A stretch of DNA of 64,000 nucleotides from Chitinophagaceae bacterium (GTDB lineage: Bacteria; Bacteroidota; Bacteroidia; Chitinophagales; Chitinophagaceae): assembly GCA_023957755.1 (NCBI GenBank), contig JAMLGT010000002.1:62001-126000 (forward strand), read 5' to 3'. The notes below the pieces were generated by a model. It had not been told where the DNA came from and searched no databases. It was given only the letters and a program-made list of their open reading frames with translations. The position numbers and the translations under genes were made by a program. Positions 51,040-60,115 of the stretch are shown here, piece by piece. Positions within the stretch are counted from its first letter, which is position 1. The number at the start of each line of letters is the position of its first letter.

Positions 51040-51309
51040 ATGGCAAAACAGTCAGTAAAAGCAAGACAAGCAAAAAGGGAAAAATTAGCAGCTAAATATG
51101 CTGAGAAGCGTAAAGCGCTGAAAGAAGCAGGCGACTATCGCGGCCTGGATTTGTTACCTCGTAACAGTTCTACCGTGAGGTTGAAGAATCGTTGTCAACT
51201 CACCGGACGCCCCCGTGGATATATCAGGCATTTTGGTATCTGCCGCGTGGTGTTCAGGGAAATGGCACTGGATGGTAAAATTCCGGGAGTAAAGAAAGCA
51301 AGCTGGTAA
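51040..51309 (+). CDS. rpsN: 30S ribosomal protein S14
   Basis: The 89-residue protein is the long, zinc-free type of S14. [49 protein letters not shown] lacks the paired CxxC motifs of the short zinc form. Confidence 0.97.
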   Translation: MAKQSVKARQAKREKLAAKYAEKRKALKEAGDYRGLDLLPRNSSTVRLKNRCQLTGRPRGYIRHFGICRVVFREMALDGKIPGVKKASW

Positions 51310-51345
51310 TTAAATAATTCAAACGAAAGTAAATCACAGATAACA

Positions 51346-51744
51346 ATGGTAACAGATCCGATAGCAGATTATCTAACCCGCATCAGGAATGCACAGATGG
51401 CCAATCACCGTATTGTGGAAGTGCCTGCAAGCAATCTGAAGAAGAGGATTACAGAAATACTGTATGATAAAGGTTATATCCTGAAGTACAAGTTTGAAGA
51501 TGATAACAAACAGGGAATCATCAAAATCGCCCTGAAGTATGATCCTCAGACCAAAGTGCCGGCAATTCAAAGCCTGGAAAGAGTAAGCCGTCCGGGATTA
51601 AGAACCTATTCCAAGCCTGCTGATTTCAGGAGAGTAAAGAATGGTTTGGGTATAGCTATCATTTCTACGTCAAAGGGGGTAATGACCGATAAAGAGGCAA
51701 TAGCACAGAATGTAGGTGGTGAAGTCCTTTGCAATATTTACTAA
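51346..51744 (+). CDS. rpsH: 30S ribosomal protein S8
   Basis: The 132-residue protein (VTDPIADYLTRIRNAQMANHRIVEVPASNLKKRITEILYDKGYI; C-terminal GLGIAIISTSKGVMTDKEAIAQNVGGEVLCNIY) is a complete S8, a central 16S rRNA binder that in E. coli represses the spc operon. Confidence 0.98.
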   Translation: MVTDPIADYLTRIRNAQMANHRIVEVPASNLKKRITEILYDKGYILKYKFEDDNKQGIIKIALKYDPQTKVPAIQSLERVSRPGLRTYSKPADFRRVKNGLGIAIISTSKGVMTDKEAIAQNVGGEVLCNIY

Positions 51745-51796
51745 GAGAAGAAGGATACAAAAAAAGATATTTAAACAGACTTTAAAAAGCATAACA

Positions 51797-52351
51797 ATGT
51801 CAAGAATAGGTAGAGCTCCGATACATTTGGAAAAAGGCGTAGAGGTAAAGGTAGGAGCAGACAATGTCGTTATTGTTAAAGGCCCCAAGGGCGAATTGCA
51901 TCAGCCGATCGACAGGGATATTGCAGTGGAAGTGAAGGATGGAGTAGTAGAACTGAAGCGTCCTACCGATCAGATCAGGCATAGGGCACTTCATGGATTG
52001 TCTCGCGCACTGGTACAAAACATGGTGACCGGTGTTACCAAGGGGTACTCCACTACCCTGGAGCTTGTGGGTGTTGGTTTTAAAGCATCAAACCAGGGCA
52101 ACCTGCTTGATCTGAGCCTCGGATACTCTCACAATATTATCGTGGAAATTCCCGGCGAACTGAAGGTGACTACTGCCCAGGAAAAAGGTAAGAACCCTAA
52201 AGTGACCCTGACAGGAAGTGATAAACAATTGATAGGACAGGTAGCTGCTAAAATTAGAAGCCTGCGCAAGCCTGAACCATACAAGGGTAAGGGTGTGAAG
52301 TTTGAAGGTGAAGTACTTCGCAGAAAAGCAGGTAAGTCAGCAGGTAAATAA
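51797..52351 (+). CDS. rplF: 50S ribosomal protein L6
   Basis: The 184-residue protein (SRIGRAPIHLEKGVEVKVGADNVVIVKGPKGELHQPIDRDIAVEV; GYSTTLELVGVGFKASNQGNLLDLSLGYSHNIIVEIP; EPYKGKGVKFEGEVLRRKAGKSAGK) is a complete L6. The frame is open upstream into rpsH, but ATG 51797 gives the canonical MSRIGRAPI start. Confidence 0.97.
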   Translation: MSRIGRAPIHLEKGVEVKVGADNVVIVKGPKGELHQPIDRDIAVEVKDGVVELKRPTDQIRHRALHGLSRALVQNMVTGVTKGYSTTLELVGVGFKASNQGNLLDLSLGYSHNIIVEIPGELKVTTAQEKGKNPKVTLTGSDKQLIGQVAAKIRSLRKPEPYKGKGVKFEGEVLRRKAGKSAGK

Positions 52352-52400
52352 TTGGAGATAAAATAATTCCGGCAAAATCCGGAGTGAAAACCAGAATAAA

Positions 52401-52754
52401 ATGAGTTCAAAAATTAGTGCAAGAACAAAGATACACTACCGTATCAGGAAGAATGTAAGCGGTACAGCCCAGAAACCACGCTTGAGTGTGTTCAGAAGCA
52501 ATAAAGATATCTACGCTCAGTTGGTGGATGATCAGAATCATCAAACGCTGGCCTCAGCATCGAGCCGTGAAAAGGATATTGCTGCCCAGAAAGTTACAAA
52601 AGTAGAAAGCAGCAAACTAGTGGGTGAAGCCATTGCGCGGAAGTCTGCAGAGTTAGGCATCACTAGTGTAGTGTTTGACAGGGGCGGATATCTGTATCAT
52701 GGTCGTGTAAAGGCTTTGGCAGAAGGTGCCCGTGAAGGAGGATTGAAATTTTAA
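52401..52754 (+). CDS. rplR: 50S ribosomal protein L18
   Basis: The 117-residue protein ([76 protein letters not shown]) is a complete L18 that binds 5S rRNA. Confidence 0.98.
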   Translation: MSSKISARTKIHYRIRKNVSGTAQKPRLSVFRSNKDIYAQLVDDQNHQTLASASSREKDIAAQKVTKVESSKLVGEAIARKSAELGITSVVFDRGGYLYHGRVKALAEGAREGGLKF

Positions 52755-52795
52755 TAAAAACAATTGTCGGCAAGACAGCTTAGAAATACAGTCAA

Positions 52796-53311
52796 ATGGT
52801 AAAATCTAATCAAAGAGTAAAAGGCTCAGACCTGGAATTAAAGGAAAAAGTTGTAGCCATCAACCGTGTGGTAAAGACCACAAAAGGAGGAAGGGCATTT
52901 AGCTTTTCAGCACTTGTAGTCGTTGGTGACGAAAAGGGTGTAGTAGGCCAGGGAATGGGAAAGGCCAAAGAAGTACAGGAGGCCATTACTAAAGGAATCG
53001 AGGATGCGAAAAAGAACCTTATCCGCGTACCGGTTTCAAAAGGTACTATCCCTCACGAGCAATGGAGCAAGTCCGGAGCTGCAAGAATCATGATTAAGCC
53101 TGCTGCACACGGTACCGGCGTAATCGCTGGAGGTAGTATGCGTGCAGTATTGGAAAGTGCCGGAATTACTGACGTACTTGCCAAGTCAATGGGATCTGCT
53201 AATCCACAGAATGTGGTGAAGGCTACAGTGAAAGCACTCTCCATGTTGAGAGAACCTTCAGAAGTGGCTAAAACCAGAAACCTCTCACTTAAAAAAGTTT
53301 TTAACGGTTAA
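52796..53311 (+). CDS. rpsE: 30S ribosomal protein S5
   Basis: The 171-residue protein ([122 protein letters not shown]) is a complete S5, involved in decoding fidelity and mRNA unwinding. Confidence 0.98.
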   Translation: MVKSNQRVKGSDLELKEKVVAINRVVKTTKGGRAFSFSALVVVGDEKGVVGQGMGKAKEVQEAITKGIEDAKKNLIRVPVSKGTIPHEQWSKSGAARIMIKPAAHGTGVIAGGSMRAVLESAGITDVLAKSMGSANPQNVVKATVKALSMLREPSEVAKTRNLSLKKVFNG

Positions 53312-53325
53312 CTGAATTGTCAATT

Positions 53326-53508
53326 ATGAAAAAGATTAAAATTACTCAGGTAAAAAGTGGTATTGACCGTCCGGAAAGGCAAAAGAAAACCCTGGTAGCT
53401 TTGGGCCTGAACAAAGTAAATGCCGTTAAAGAGGTCGAAGCCACACCTCAGATACTGGGTATGGTAAGAAAAGTGGAACATCTTGTAAAAGTAGAAGAAC
53501 TGGGCTAA
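53326..53508 (+). CDS. rpmD: 50S ribosomal protein L30
   Basis: The 60-residue protein (KKIKITQVKSGIDRPERQKKTLVALGLNKVNAVKEVEATPQILGMVRKVEHLVKVEEL) is L30. An in-frame TTG at 53317 would add three residues, but the ATG at 53326 is the normal start. Confidence 0.97.
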   Translation: MKKIKITQVKSGIDRPERQKKTLVALGLNKVNAVKEVEATPQILGMVRKVEHLVKVEELG

Positions 53509-53578
53509 CCGGTTCTTTCTTTTGTATATATTTTTTTAAAGCGAGCCTGGTACAAGGCGTTAAGTAAAACAAAGTACA

Positions 53579-54028
53579 ATGAAATTACACAGTTTAAGAC
53601 CTGCAAAAGGTGCGACCCACAGTCAGAAGAGGCTGGGTCGTGGAGAAGCATCCGGAAAAGGTGGCACTTCTACAAAAGGTAATAAAGGAGCACAAAGCCG
53701 TGCCGGATACAAAATAAAAATGGCTCACGAAGGTGGCCAGATGCCTATTCAGAGAAGGTTGCCAAAACGTGGTTTTAAGAATAACAACCGCGTTGAATAC
53801 AAAATATTTAATCTGGGACAGATCGACCAATTGGTAGAGAAGTACGACATTAAAGAATTTTCTCCGGAGAATCTTTATATCAATAGTCTTATCGGACAGT
53901 TTGATAATGTAAAGATTTTGGGTAGCGGTGAGTTGAAAAGCAAGTTGACATTCAAAGTAAATGCCATCAGTAAAAAGGCTCAGGAAGCTATCGAGGCTAC
54001 AGGAGGCAGTGTAGAACTAATTAAATAA
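53579..54028 (+). CDS. rplO: 50S ribosomal protein L15
   Basis: The 149-residue protein (KLHSLRPAKGATHSQKRLGRGEASGKGGTSTKGNKGAQSRAGYKIKMAHEGGQMPIQRRLPKRGFKN) has the flexible Gly/Lys-rich N-terminal arm of L15. Normal length. Confidence 0.98.
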   Translation: MKLHSLRPAKGATHSQKRLGRGEASGKGGTSTKGNKGAQSRAGYKIKMAHEGGQMPIQRRLPKRGFKNNNRVEYKIFNLGQIDQLVEKYDIKEFSPENLYINSLIGQFDNVKILGSGELKSKLTFKVNAISKKAQEAIEATGGSVELIK

Positions 54029-54073
54029 TTTCAACGACATTTGTAAACTTTACAAATTAAATCTGATTCTTCC

Positions 54074-55423
54074 GTGAAGAAATTCATCAAAACACTCAAG
54101 AATATCTGGACAATTGAGGAGCTGCGAAATAAGATTGTATATACGCTGCTTTTGATTTTTGTATATCGTATTGGTTCTTTTATTGTGCTGCCGGGTATCG
54201 ATCCTAATCAACTTTCAAACCTGGAAGCAAGTACCCGTACAGGGATGCTGGGTTTGCTGGATGCTTTTGTGGGTGGTGCGTTTTCTAAAGCCTCCATTTT
54301 TGCATTGGGTATCATGCCTTATATCTCTGCGAGTATCTTCATTCAGCTGGTAACTATTTTGGTTCCAAGCATTACAAAGATTCAGAAAGAAGGAGAGAGC
54401 GGACAACGTAAGATCAATCAGTGGACAAGGTACCTGACTATTATCGTAACCGCTTTTCAGGCTGCTGCATATATCGGATTCCTGAAATCAACCAACAGAG
54501 AAGCAATGCTTCCTGCATACGAAGGGTTCTTTTGGGTATCCACTGTGATAATACTTACCGTGGGCACACTCTTCGTAATGTGGCTGGGTGAGAAGATTAC
54601 AGATAAGGGAATCGGAAATGGTATTTCTCTTATCATTATGATTGGTATCCTTGCCCGTTTACCTCAATCCTTCGCACAGGAATTTGCAGCCAAGCAGACT
54701 CAGGGCGGTCTGGGACTCTTAAAGTTCACTTTGGAAATTGCCGCTTTCATTGCTGTAATTCTGGGCCTGATTGTGCTGGTACAGGGTGTCAGAAAAGTAC
54801 CTGTAAATTATGCAAAGCAGATCGTGGGTAACAGGCAGTTTGGCGGTGCTCGTCAGTTCCTGCCACTGAAGGTAAATGCGGCAGGTGTAATGCCTATCAT
54901 CTTTGCACAGGCAATTATGTTCCTTCCTACTATCTTCGTTGGGTTTCAGACTTCAGGAAAAAATTGGGCAAAATATTTTACGGATCCTAAGAATGGGGTA
55001 TATATGCTGGTGTATGGGCTTATGACAGTTGCTTTTACCTTTATCTATACTGCTTTGATATTTAATCCGAAGCAGATGAGTGAAGACCTCAAGCGGAGTA
55101 ATGGATTTATTCCCGGTGTAAAGCCTGGTAAGCCTACAACTGATTATATTGGTACTATCATGGATCGTATCACGCTGCCTGGGTCTATTCTTCTGGGTGT
55201 GGTAGGTATCCTTCCGGGTTTGGTGGAATTGTTTGGGGTGACTCAGGGTTTTGCTACATTCTATGGGGGTACGTCCCTGTTGATTATGGTGGCAGTGGTG
55301 TTGGATACTTTGCAGCAGATTGAAACTCAACTCTTGATGCGTCAGTACGATGGTCTGATGTCGTCGGGCCGTATTCAGGGACGCCAGGGTACCGCAGCTC
55401 CGGGGGTTACAGGAGGTATTTAA
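54074..55423 (+). CDS. secY: Protein translocase subunit SecY
   Basis: SecY is the ten-helix channel of the Sec translocon. The 449-residue protein starts with GTG (KKFIKTLKNIWTIEELRNKIVYTLLLIFVYRIGSFIVLPGI) and contains GGAFSKASIFALGIMPYISASIFIQL, QRKINQWTRYLT, IGNGISLIIMIGILARLP, the loop region KQIVGNRQFGGARQFLPLKVNAAGVMPIIFAQAIM, and FIYTALIFNPKQMSEDLKRSNGFIPGVKPGKPT. The C-terminal tail is Gly-rich. A terminator follows, so this is probably the end of the main ribosomal transcript. Confidence 0.97.
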   Translation: MKKFIKTLKNIWTIEELRNKIVYTLLLIFVYRIGSFIVLPGIDPNQLSNLEASTRTGMLGLLDAFVGGAFSKASIFALGIMPYISASIFIQLVTILVPSITKIQKEGESGQRKINQWTRYLTIIVTAFQAAAYIGFLKSTNREAMLPAYEGFFWVSTVIILTVGTLFVMWLGEKITDKGIGNGISLIIMIGILARLPQSFAQEFAAKQTQGGLGLLKFTLEIAAFIAVILGLIVLVQGVRKVPVNYAKQIVGNRQFGGARQFLPLKVNAAGVMPIIFAQAIMFLPTIFVGFQTSGKNWAKYFTDPKNGVYMLVYGLMTVAFTFIYTALIFNPKQMSEDLKRSNGFIPGVKPGKPTTDYIGTIMDRITLPGSILLGVVGILPGLVELFGVTQGFATFYGGTSLLIMVAVVLDTLQQIETQLLMRQYDGLMSSGRIQGRQGTAAPGVTGGI

Positions 55424-55454
55424 CGGTTGTATTACGCGAATAATTAAACTTCAT

Positions 55455-55478
55455 AAACCCCGCATAGACGGGGTTTTT
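55455..55478 (+). terminator. Rho-independent terminator after secY
   Basis: AAACCCCG (55455-55462) and CGGGGTTT (55469-55476) form a perfect 8-bp stem around CATAGA, followed by TTTTT overlapping the 3' arm. It separates the ribosomal operon from map. Confidence 0.85.
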
Positions 55479-55499
55479 ATATATTAAAGCTTTTCGGAA

Positions 55500-56306
55500 A
55501 TGATTATTTATAAAACAAGAGCACAGGCTGAACTAATAAGAGAAAGTTGCAAAATAGTCAATGATGCAATTGCAGAAGCGGCAAAGATGCTTAAGCCCGG
55601 GATTACCACTATGCAACTTGACAGGAGGATTGAAGAGTATATTCGAGATTGTGGTGCCCTGCCTTCATTCAAAGGTTATAATGGATACCCTTATGCCAGT
55701 TGTATCTCAGTGAATGATGCGGTTGTACACGGCTTTCCTAATGAGGAGGTTTTAAAAGAGGGCGATGTGGTTTCGGTGGATGTAGGAGCATTTAAGAACA
55801 ATTTTCACGGAGATAGTGCCTATACTTTTATTCTGGGCAACACTGCAGACGAAAAGGTGGCCCGGCTGGTCAGGACTACCAAAGAGTCGTTGTATTTGGG
55901 AATTGAAAAAGCGGTAGCAGGTAACAGAATCGGCGATATCTCACATGCGATACAACAGCATACAGAGAGGCTGTTTGGCTATGGGGTAGTTCGTGAATTG
56001 GTAGGGCATGGACTTGGAAATAATCTTCACGAAGACCCCCAGGTGCCCAATTATGGGAAGAGGGGGAGTGGCACTATTTTAAAAGAGGGCCTTGTAATTG
56101 CCATTGAGCCAATGATAAATCTGGGGCGAAAAGATGTGACCACGGCCTCTGATGGATGGACGATCCTTACAAGGGATGGGAAACCATCAGCCCATTTTGA
56201 GCATACCGTTTTTGTGCAGAAAGAAAAAGCAGATATTTTGTCTTCTTTTGACACAATTGAAAAGGCTGAAAAAGAGAATTCCTTTCTTTTTTCAGATTAC
56301 GTATAA
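55500..56306 (+). CDS. map: Methionine aminopeptidase, type I
   Basis: Map removes the initiator methionine from nascent proteins. The 268-residue enzyme shows the pita-bread metal ligands in VVSVDVGAFKNNFHGDSAYTF (two Asp), GHGLGNNLHEDPQVPNYG (His), LVIAIEPMINLG (Glu) and SAHFEHTVFVQKE (final Glu region), plus VHGFPNEEVL. infA, rpmJ and the alpha-operon genes that commonly follow map are not here. Confidence 0.97.
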   Translation: MIIYKTRAQAELIRESCKIVNDAIAEAAKMLKPGITTMQLDRRIEEYIRDCGALPSFKGYNGYPYASCISVNDAVVHGFPNEEVLKEGDVVSVDVGAFKNNFHGDSAYTFILGNTADEKVARLVRTTKESLYLGIEKAVAGNRIGDISHAIQQHTERLFGYGVVRELVGHGLGNNLHEDPQVPNYGKRGSGTILKEGLVIAIEPMINLGRKDVTTASDGWTILTRDGKPSAHFEHTVFVQKEKADILSSFDTIEKAEKENSFLFSDYV

Positions 56307-56562
56307 CTTGTTGATTGTGAAAGCCTCTCTTTGCCAGCGTTTCAATGTGCCGGATTTAGTCCATGGCTGGTAGCTATTTCTATGTAAAATTTTTGTTTAA
56401 AGTGCTATACTATTGAGGAAAGCCCTATCTTTATTTTTTATTAATGGGTTTAGTCGGTCTTCTATTGTCTGATGGATACTTTACCAATAGGTTACTTCAG
56501 TTCATTGTTGCTTCTAATTTCATTAATTCAGTATTTTTTTTATTTAAAAGTAATTTTTTGCA

Positions 56563-56931
56563 ATGAACATTTATGTTGGTAATCTGAGTTGGTCAATGAC
56601 CGATCAGGATCTCAGTGATTTATTCACCCAGTTTGGTGAGGTATCAAGTGCTAAAATTCTTCGTGAGAAGAATACAGGCAGGAGCAAAGGTTTTGGCTTT
56701 GTGGAAATGGCCGATGATGAGGCTGCCCGAAATGCAATCTCTACACTTCATGAAACTGAAGTTCAGGGAAGAAAGATCGTGGTTAACGAAAGTCAACCTC
56801 GACCTGAAGGAAGTGGCGGATTTAAGAAGTCTTATGGCGGCGGTGGTCGTAGCGGTGGCTATGGCGGAGGCCGTAGCGGTGGAGGCTACAAGAAGTCCGG
56901 AGGTTATGGCGGTGGCTATAACAGAGACTAG
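56563..56931 (+). CDS. RRM RNA-binding protein with Gly-rich tail
   Basis: The 122-residue protein carries one RNA-recognition motif (residues 1-80) with RNP2 IYVGNL (3-8) and RNP1 KGFGFVEM (42-49). A low-complexity tail of Gly, Tyr, Ser and Arg follows (about 88-122, GGGG/GGYGGG units), like cold-inducible glycine-rich RNA-binding proteins of cyanobacteria and plants. It probably binds single-stranded RNA. A TAATTTTTTG sequence lies directly before the ATG, suggesting a very short leader. It has its own terminator. The 256-bp region upstream shows no gene. Confidence 0.93.
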   Translation: MNIYVGNLSWSMTDQDLSDLFTQFGEVSSAKILREKNTGRSKGFGFVEMADDEAARNAISTLHETEVQGRKIVVNESQPRPEGSGGFKKSYGGGGRSGGYGGGRSGGGYKKSGGYGGGYNRD

Positions 56932-56958
56932 TCAGTAACTCACTTCGATAAAATCATT

Positions 56959-57006
56959 AAGTGTCTTGCAGAGACCCGGATATGGGGAACTGTAAGACAC
57001 TTTTTT
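56959..57006 (+). terminator. Rho-independent terminator of the RRM protein gene
   Basis: AAGTGTCTT (56959-56967) pairs with AAGACACTT (56994-57002), extended by GCAG/CTGT with one G-U pair and an inner CCC/GGG, followed by six T. Confidence 0.88.
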
Positions 57007-57107
57007 ATTCGGGTATCTGACTGCAGAATGATTTGATCAGCTATTAAGCAAATCTAAATCGTATGATTATTCGTAACTTGAGAGATAATGCTTTGCGTTG
57101 AAAGGAT

Positions 57108-57989
57108 TTATTCCCATTGTTTGTCGGCAGCTTCTTTCTCCTTTGCTACTCTCTTGCTTAAGACGATACTGATCTCATAAAGAAGGATCAGAGGCGTGGC
57201 CACAATAGCCTGGCTTGTCCAGTCTGGCGAAGGTGTGATGATGGCCGCTAGAACGAGGATGCCAACATAGGCGTATTTTCTATAGTTTTTCAGGAATGTA
57301 GGCGTGACGATACCAATTTTGCTTAGCACATATACTATGATAGGCATTTCAAATGCAAGTCCACACCCCAGGGTAAGGGAGGTAAGCGTATCTATGTAGT
57401 CTCCCAGTTTGGGCCGGTAATCGTAAACCCCAAGTGTACCCAGCTGAAAATTGGCAAGGAAGTTAAAAGTGAATGGGGCTAATAAAAAATAGCCAAAAGC
57501 TGCTCCGAGGAAAAAACAAAGTGACACCCACCAGATGCTTCCCTTCACATATTTTGTTTCTTTCTGGGTGAGTGCCGGCTTGATAAATCTCCAAATCTCC
57601 CAGAGCAGGTAAGGAAATGCAAGGATGATAGCTCCCATAAATGAAATGCTAATGGCTGACATAAAGGGGCCACTCACTGTATCACCAAGCAGATGAATCT
57701 CAATTGGAGGCATGCACAGCGCATCTCCAATATGCAGGAAATGGCTAAGATTGCATAGCATCTTATAAGAATAAAAGTCTTTATTAGCCGGAGCAAAAAT
57801 GATATTATCAAATACCCAGTCCACATTGATAAACACCACAATTGCGATGATGACAAGCACTATTGCTGAACGCACCAGATGCCAGCGCAGCTCCTCGAGG
57901 TGCTCAATAAATGTCATCTCGGCACCATCAGCCTTTCCGCCACGAATTTTTTGAAAAAAAGACTTGCGCTCGTCTGCTTTATTTGACAA
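57108..57989 (-). CDS. tatC: Sec-independent protein translocase TatC
   Basis: TatC recognises twin-arginine signal peptides. The 293-residue protein has a cytoplasmic N terminus with FIEHLEELRWHLVRSAIV (family SHLxELRxR), six transmembrane helices, and LGCGLAFEMPIIVYVLSKIGIVTP, where the conserved Glu sits. The periplasmic first loop is longer than in E. coli and holds two Cys. tatA is encoded separately at 40135-40392. It is divergent from the DUF1648 gene. Confidence 0.95.
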   Translation of the reverse strand: MSNKADERKSFFQKIRGGKADGAEMTFIEHLEELRWHLVRSAIVLVIIAIVVFINVDWVFDNIIFAPANKDFYSYKMLCNLSHFLHIGDALCMPPIEIHLLGDTVSGPFMSAISISFMGAIILAFPYLLWEIWRFIKPALTQKETKYVKGSIWWVSLCFFLGAAFGYFLLAPFTFNFLANFQLGTLGVYDYRPKLGDYIDTLTSLTLGCGLAFEMPIIVYVLSKIGIVTPTFLKNYRKYAYVGILVLAAIITPSPDWTSQAIVATPLILLYEISIVLSKRVAKEKEAADKQWE

Positions 57990-58011
57990 GGGTTAATTTG
58001 ATTATTTTGTG

Positions 58012-58019
58012 CAAATATA
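58012..58019 (-). promoter_or_regulatory. -7 element of tatC (TATATTTG)
   Basis: A perfect TAnnTTTG match on the minus strand, 22 bases upstream of the tatC ATG. Confidence 0.62.
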
Positions 58020-58082
58020 ATTTAAGTAGTAAGGAATCTAAGTTTTACCTGTTAATTAAATATTTGGAAAACAATCGCAAAG

Positions 58083-58592
58083 ATGGAAGCGCGCCCGAAG
58101 ATAAAGATCAGATGGAATGGTACAGACAGGTTTTGGGAGGTTTCCGGCTGGTTATTGCTATTATTTTTGTGGGTTCTCATTTTGGTGAACTATACAAAGC
58201 TTCCCGAAACAATTCCTTCGCATTTTGACTTATCAGGTATGCCGGATGATTATAGCTCTAAATGGACTATTTTTCTGTTGCCGGCACTTGCGTCCGTTAT
58301 TTATATTGGACTTACGATTCTCAACCGTTTCCCGCACAAGTTCAATTATATTTCCGCAATCACCACGGCAAACGCAAAGCGGCAATACACATTTGCTACA
58401 AGAATGATACGATTTCTGAAATGGGGTATTGTACTGTTGTGCTGCTTTATCTCATATCGAACTGTGCAGATTGCTTTGGGGAAAGAAACCGGAGTCGGAG
58501 GATGGATTGTGCCTTTTCTCATTGCAGGTTCCTTGATTTTTGTGGTGATAACCGTGTTGCACTCGGTAAGGAAGGTGCCGTCAGACAATTGA
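58083..58592 (+). CDS. DUF1648 domain membrane protein
   Basis: The 169-residue protein has four predicted transmembrane helices and the DUF1648 signature LPETIPSHFDLSGMPDDYSSKWTIFLLP. The domain occurs in SdpI-type immunity proteins and in many small membrane proteins of unknown role; the SdpI C-terminal part is not evident. The start at ATG 58083 fits the N-terminal basic stretch before the first helix. Confidence 0.83.
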   Translation: MEARPKIKIRWNGTDRFWEVSGWLLLLFLWVLILVNYTKLPETIPSHFDLSGMPDDYSSKWTIFLLPALASVIYIGLTILNRFPHKFNYISAITTANAKRQYTFATRMIRFLKWGIVLLCCFISYRTVQIALGKETGVGGWIVPFLIAGSLIFVVITVLHSVRKVPSDN

Positions 58593-58648
58593 GTTGTGGC
58601 TGAGGAATGATATGCTGCCGCCAGGTATTATTTGTAGAAAGGCTTTTC

Positions 58649-59338
58649 TTACTGGTAGGATATGGACTGGATTCCCTCTTTTATTTTTATCTCATCTGCC
58701 AGGTGCAGAAGTTTCTCTCCCTTACCCATGATATTAATTTCGAGAAGATAGTCATGATCGGGTGTGGTGTCTGAGATTCTGTTGATTTTCATTTCAATCA
58801 CCTCTATTCCGGCTGCATTCATAGTATCCTCCAGATTTCTTAGAGAGAATTTAGTAGGAATCATTCTGATGGTAAGGGAATGCCTTTGGATTTCTGAGCT
58901 CTTAAAGAGTTTTCGCTCCAGTGGTTTCATCAGTGCGAGAATGATCAAAATTAGGATAGTAGCGGCTGTGCCTGCAAAGTACATCCCGCCTCCGATTGCA
59001 AGTCCTACACCTGCTACAGCCCAGAGAGCGGCTGCCGTAGTAAGTCCGCGAAGTACTTCCTTCCTCCAGAAAAAAATAGTACCTGCACCCAGAAACCCGA
59101 TTCCACTTACAACCTGTGCAGCGACCCTTGACGGATCGAGGACGACATCTTTATATTTCAAAACTTCTGCGAATCCGTAAGCAGAAACCATCATAATCAG
59201 TGCCGAACCTACACATACAAGCATGTGGGTTCTTAGTCCGGCTACCCAGTTGAGCCGCTCTCTTTCCAGGCCGACAGCGCTTCCCATGAGTGCTGCCAGG
59301 AGTAGCCTGAGTATGATTTCCTGAAATGATAATGCCAT
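58649..59338 (-). CDS. MgtC/SapB family membrane protein
   Basis: The 229-residue protein has the MgtC N-terminal membrane domain (ILRLLLAALMGSAVGLERERLNWVAGLRTHMLVCVGSALIMM...SGIGFLGAGTIFFWRKEVLRGLTTAAALWAVAGVGLAIGGGMYFAG) and a soluble C-terminal ACT-like domain (about 150-229). Family members are linked to magnesium homeostasis and modulation of ATP synthase in pathogens. The role in this organism is unknown. It is 33 nt downstream of the LytTR regulator and may share its transcript. Confidence 0.9.
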   Translation of the reverse strand: MALSFQEIILRLLLAALMGSAVGLERERLNWVAGLRTHMLVCVGSALIMMVSAYGFAEVLKYKDVVLDPSRVAAQVVSGIGFLGAGTIFFWRKEVLRGLTTAAALWAVAGVGLAIGGGMYFAGTAATILILIILALMKPLERKLFKSSEIQRHSLTIRMIPTKFSLRNLEDTMNAAGIEVIEMKINRISDTTPDHDYLLEINIMGKGEKLLHLADEIKIKEGIQSISYQ

Positions 59339-59371
59339 GATTTATTGATTTAGGAACAATGGCCAACAACC

Positions 59372-60115
59372 TTAGTTCAAAGCTTTGATGAACTCATCTT
59401 TTCTTCTTCTTGACACATCAAGCGTATCTCCATTTGAGAGAACCACCTGGCCTCCGTCTCCCTTTATATATTTTTTTAAGTGATTCAGATTTATCAAATA
59501 GGAGTGATGCACTCTGAAAAAGCTATAGGGTGTAAGTAATTCATCAAACTCCTTTAATAGTCTTGTTACCAGCAACACTTTGCCATTTTCGAGATGGAGT
59601 TTGCTGTAGTTAGAGCTGGACTCAATATATACAATTTCCTTTATCTGGTAGAACTCTATGCCTTCAGTGGTATTGATAGATATTCTGTCTTCCTGAGATA
59701 AGTTGCCAGACAGGGATTTTCTTAAAACGTCTAGGCGTTGTTGTGTAGATCCACTTTTGTTTTCTATTAACCTGTTGATGGTGGCCTGCAATTCGGATAC
59801 GCCAATGGGTTTCAGCAGATAGTCAAAGGCGCTGATACGGATGGCATCGATTGCATAGTGGTTATATGCTGTGGTAAATACAATATCGAATTGCCTGTCC
59901 GTAATTAGCTCCAATAGCTTGAAACCGTTAATTCTGGGCATTTCTATGTCGAGAAAAAGCAGGTCAAATTTTTGTGAGTTGATAATCTGTGCAGCAAGTT
60001 CAGGTTTTTGAATAGTAGCGATTATTTCAAGGTCAGGGCAAAACTCTCTAATCTTTTGCTCAAGGTTCTGCAGGCTTGGAAGTTCATCATCAACTATTAT
60101 AGTCTTTAGCTTCAT
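59372..60115 (-). CDS. LytTR family response regulator
   Basis: The 247-residue protein has a receiver domain (1-120) with acidic pocket Asp9/Asp10, phosphoacceptor Asp56 (LLFLDIEMPRINGF) and Lys102-type lysine in DYLLKPIG. A LytTR DNA-binding domain follows (about 145-245: INTTEGIEFYQIKEIVYIESSSNYSKLHL...FRVHHSYLINLNHLKKYIKGDGGQVVLSNGDTLDVSRRRKDEF). It overlaps the 3' end of the histidine kinase gene by 26 nt, so the two form a cognate pair. Targets are unknown. Confidence 0.95.
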   Translation of the reverse strand: MKLKTIIVDDELPSLQNLEQKIREFCPDLEIIATIQKPELAAQIINSQKFDLLFLDIEMPRINGFKLLELITDRQFDIVFTTAYNHYAIDAIRISAFDYLLKPIGVSELQATINRLIENKSGSTQQRLDVLRKSLSGNLSQEDRISINTTEGIEFYQIKEIVYIESSSNYSKLHLENGKVLLVTRLLKEFDELLTPYSFFRVHHSYLINLNHLKKYIKGDGGQVVLSNGDTLDVSRRRKDEFIKALN

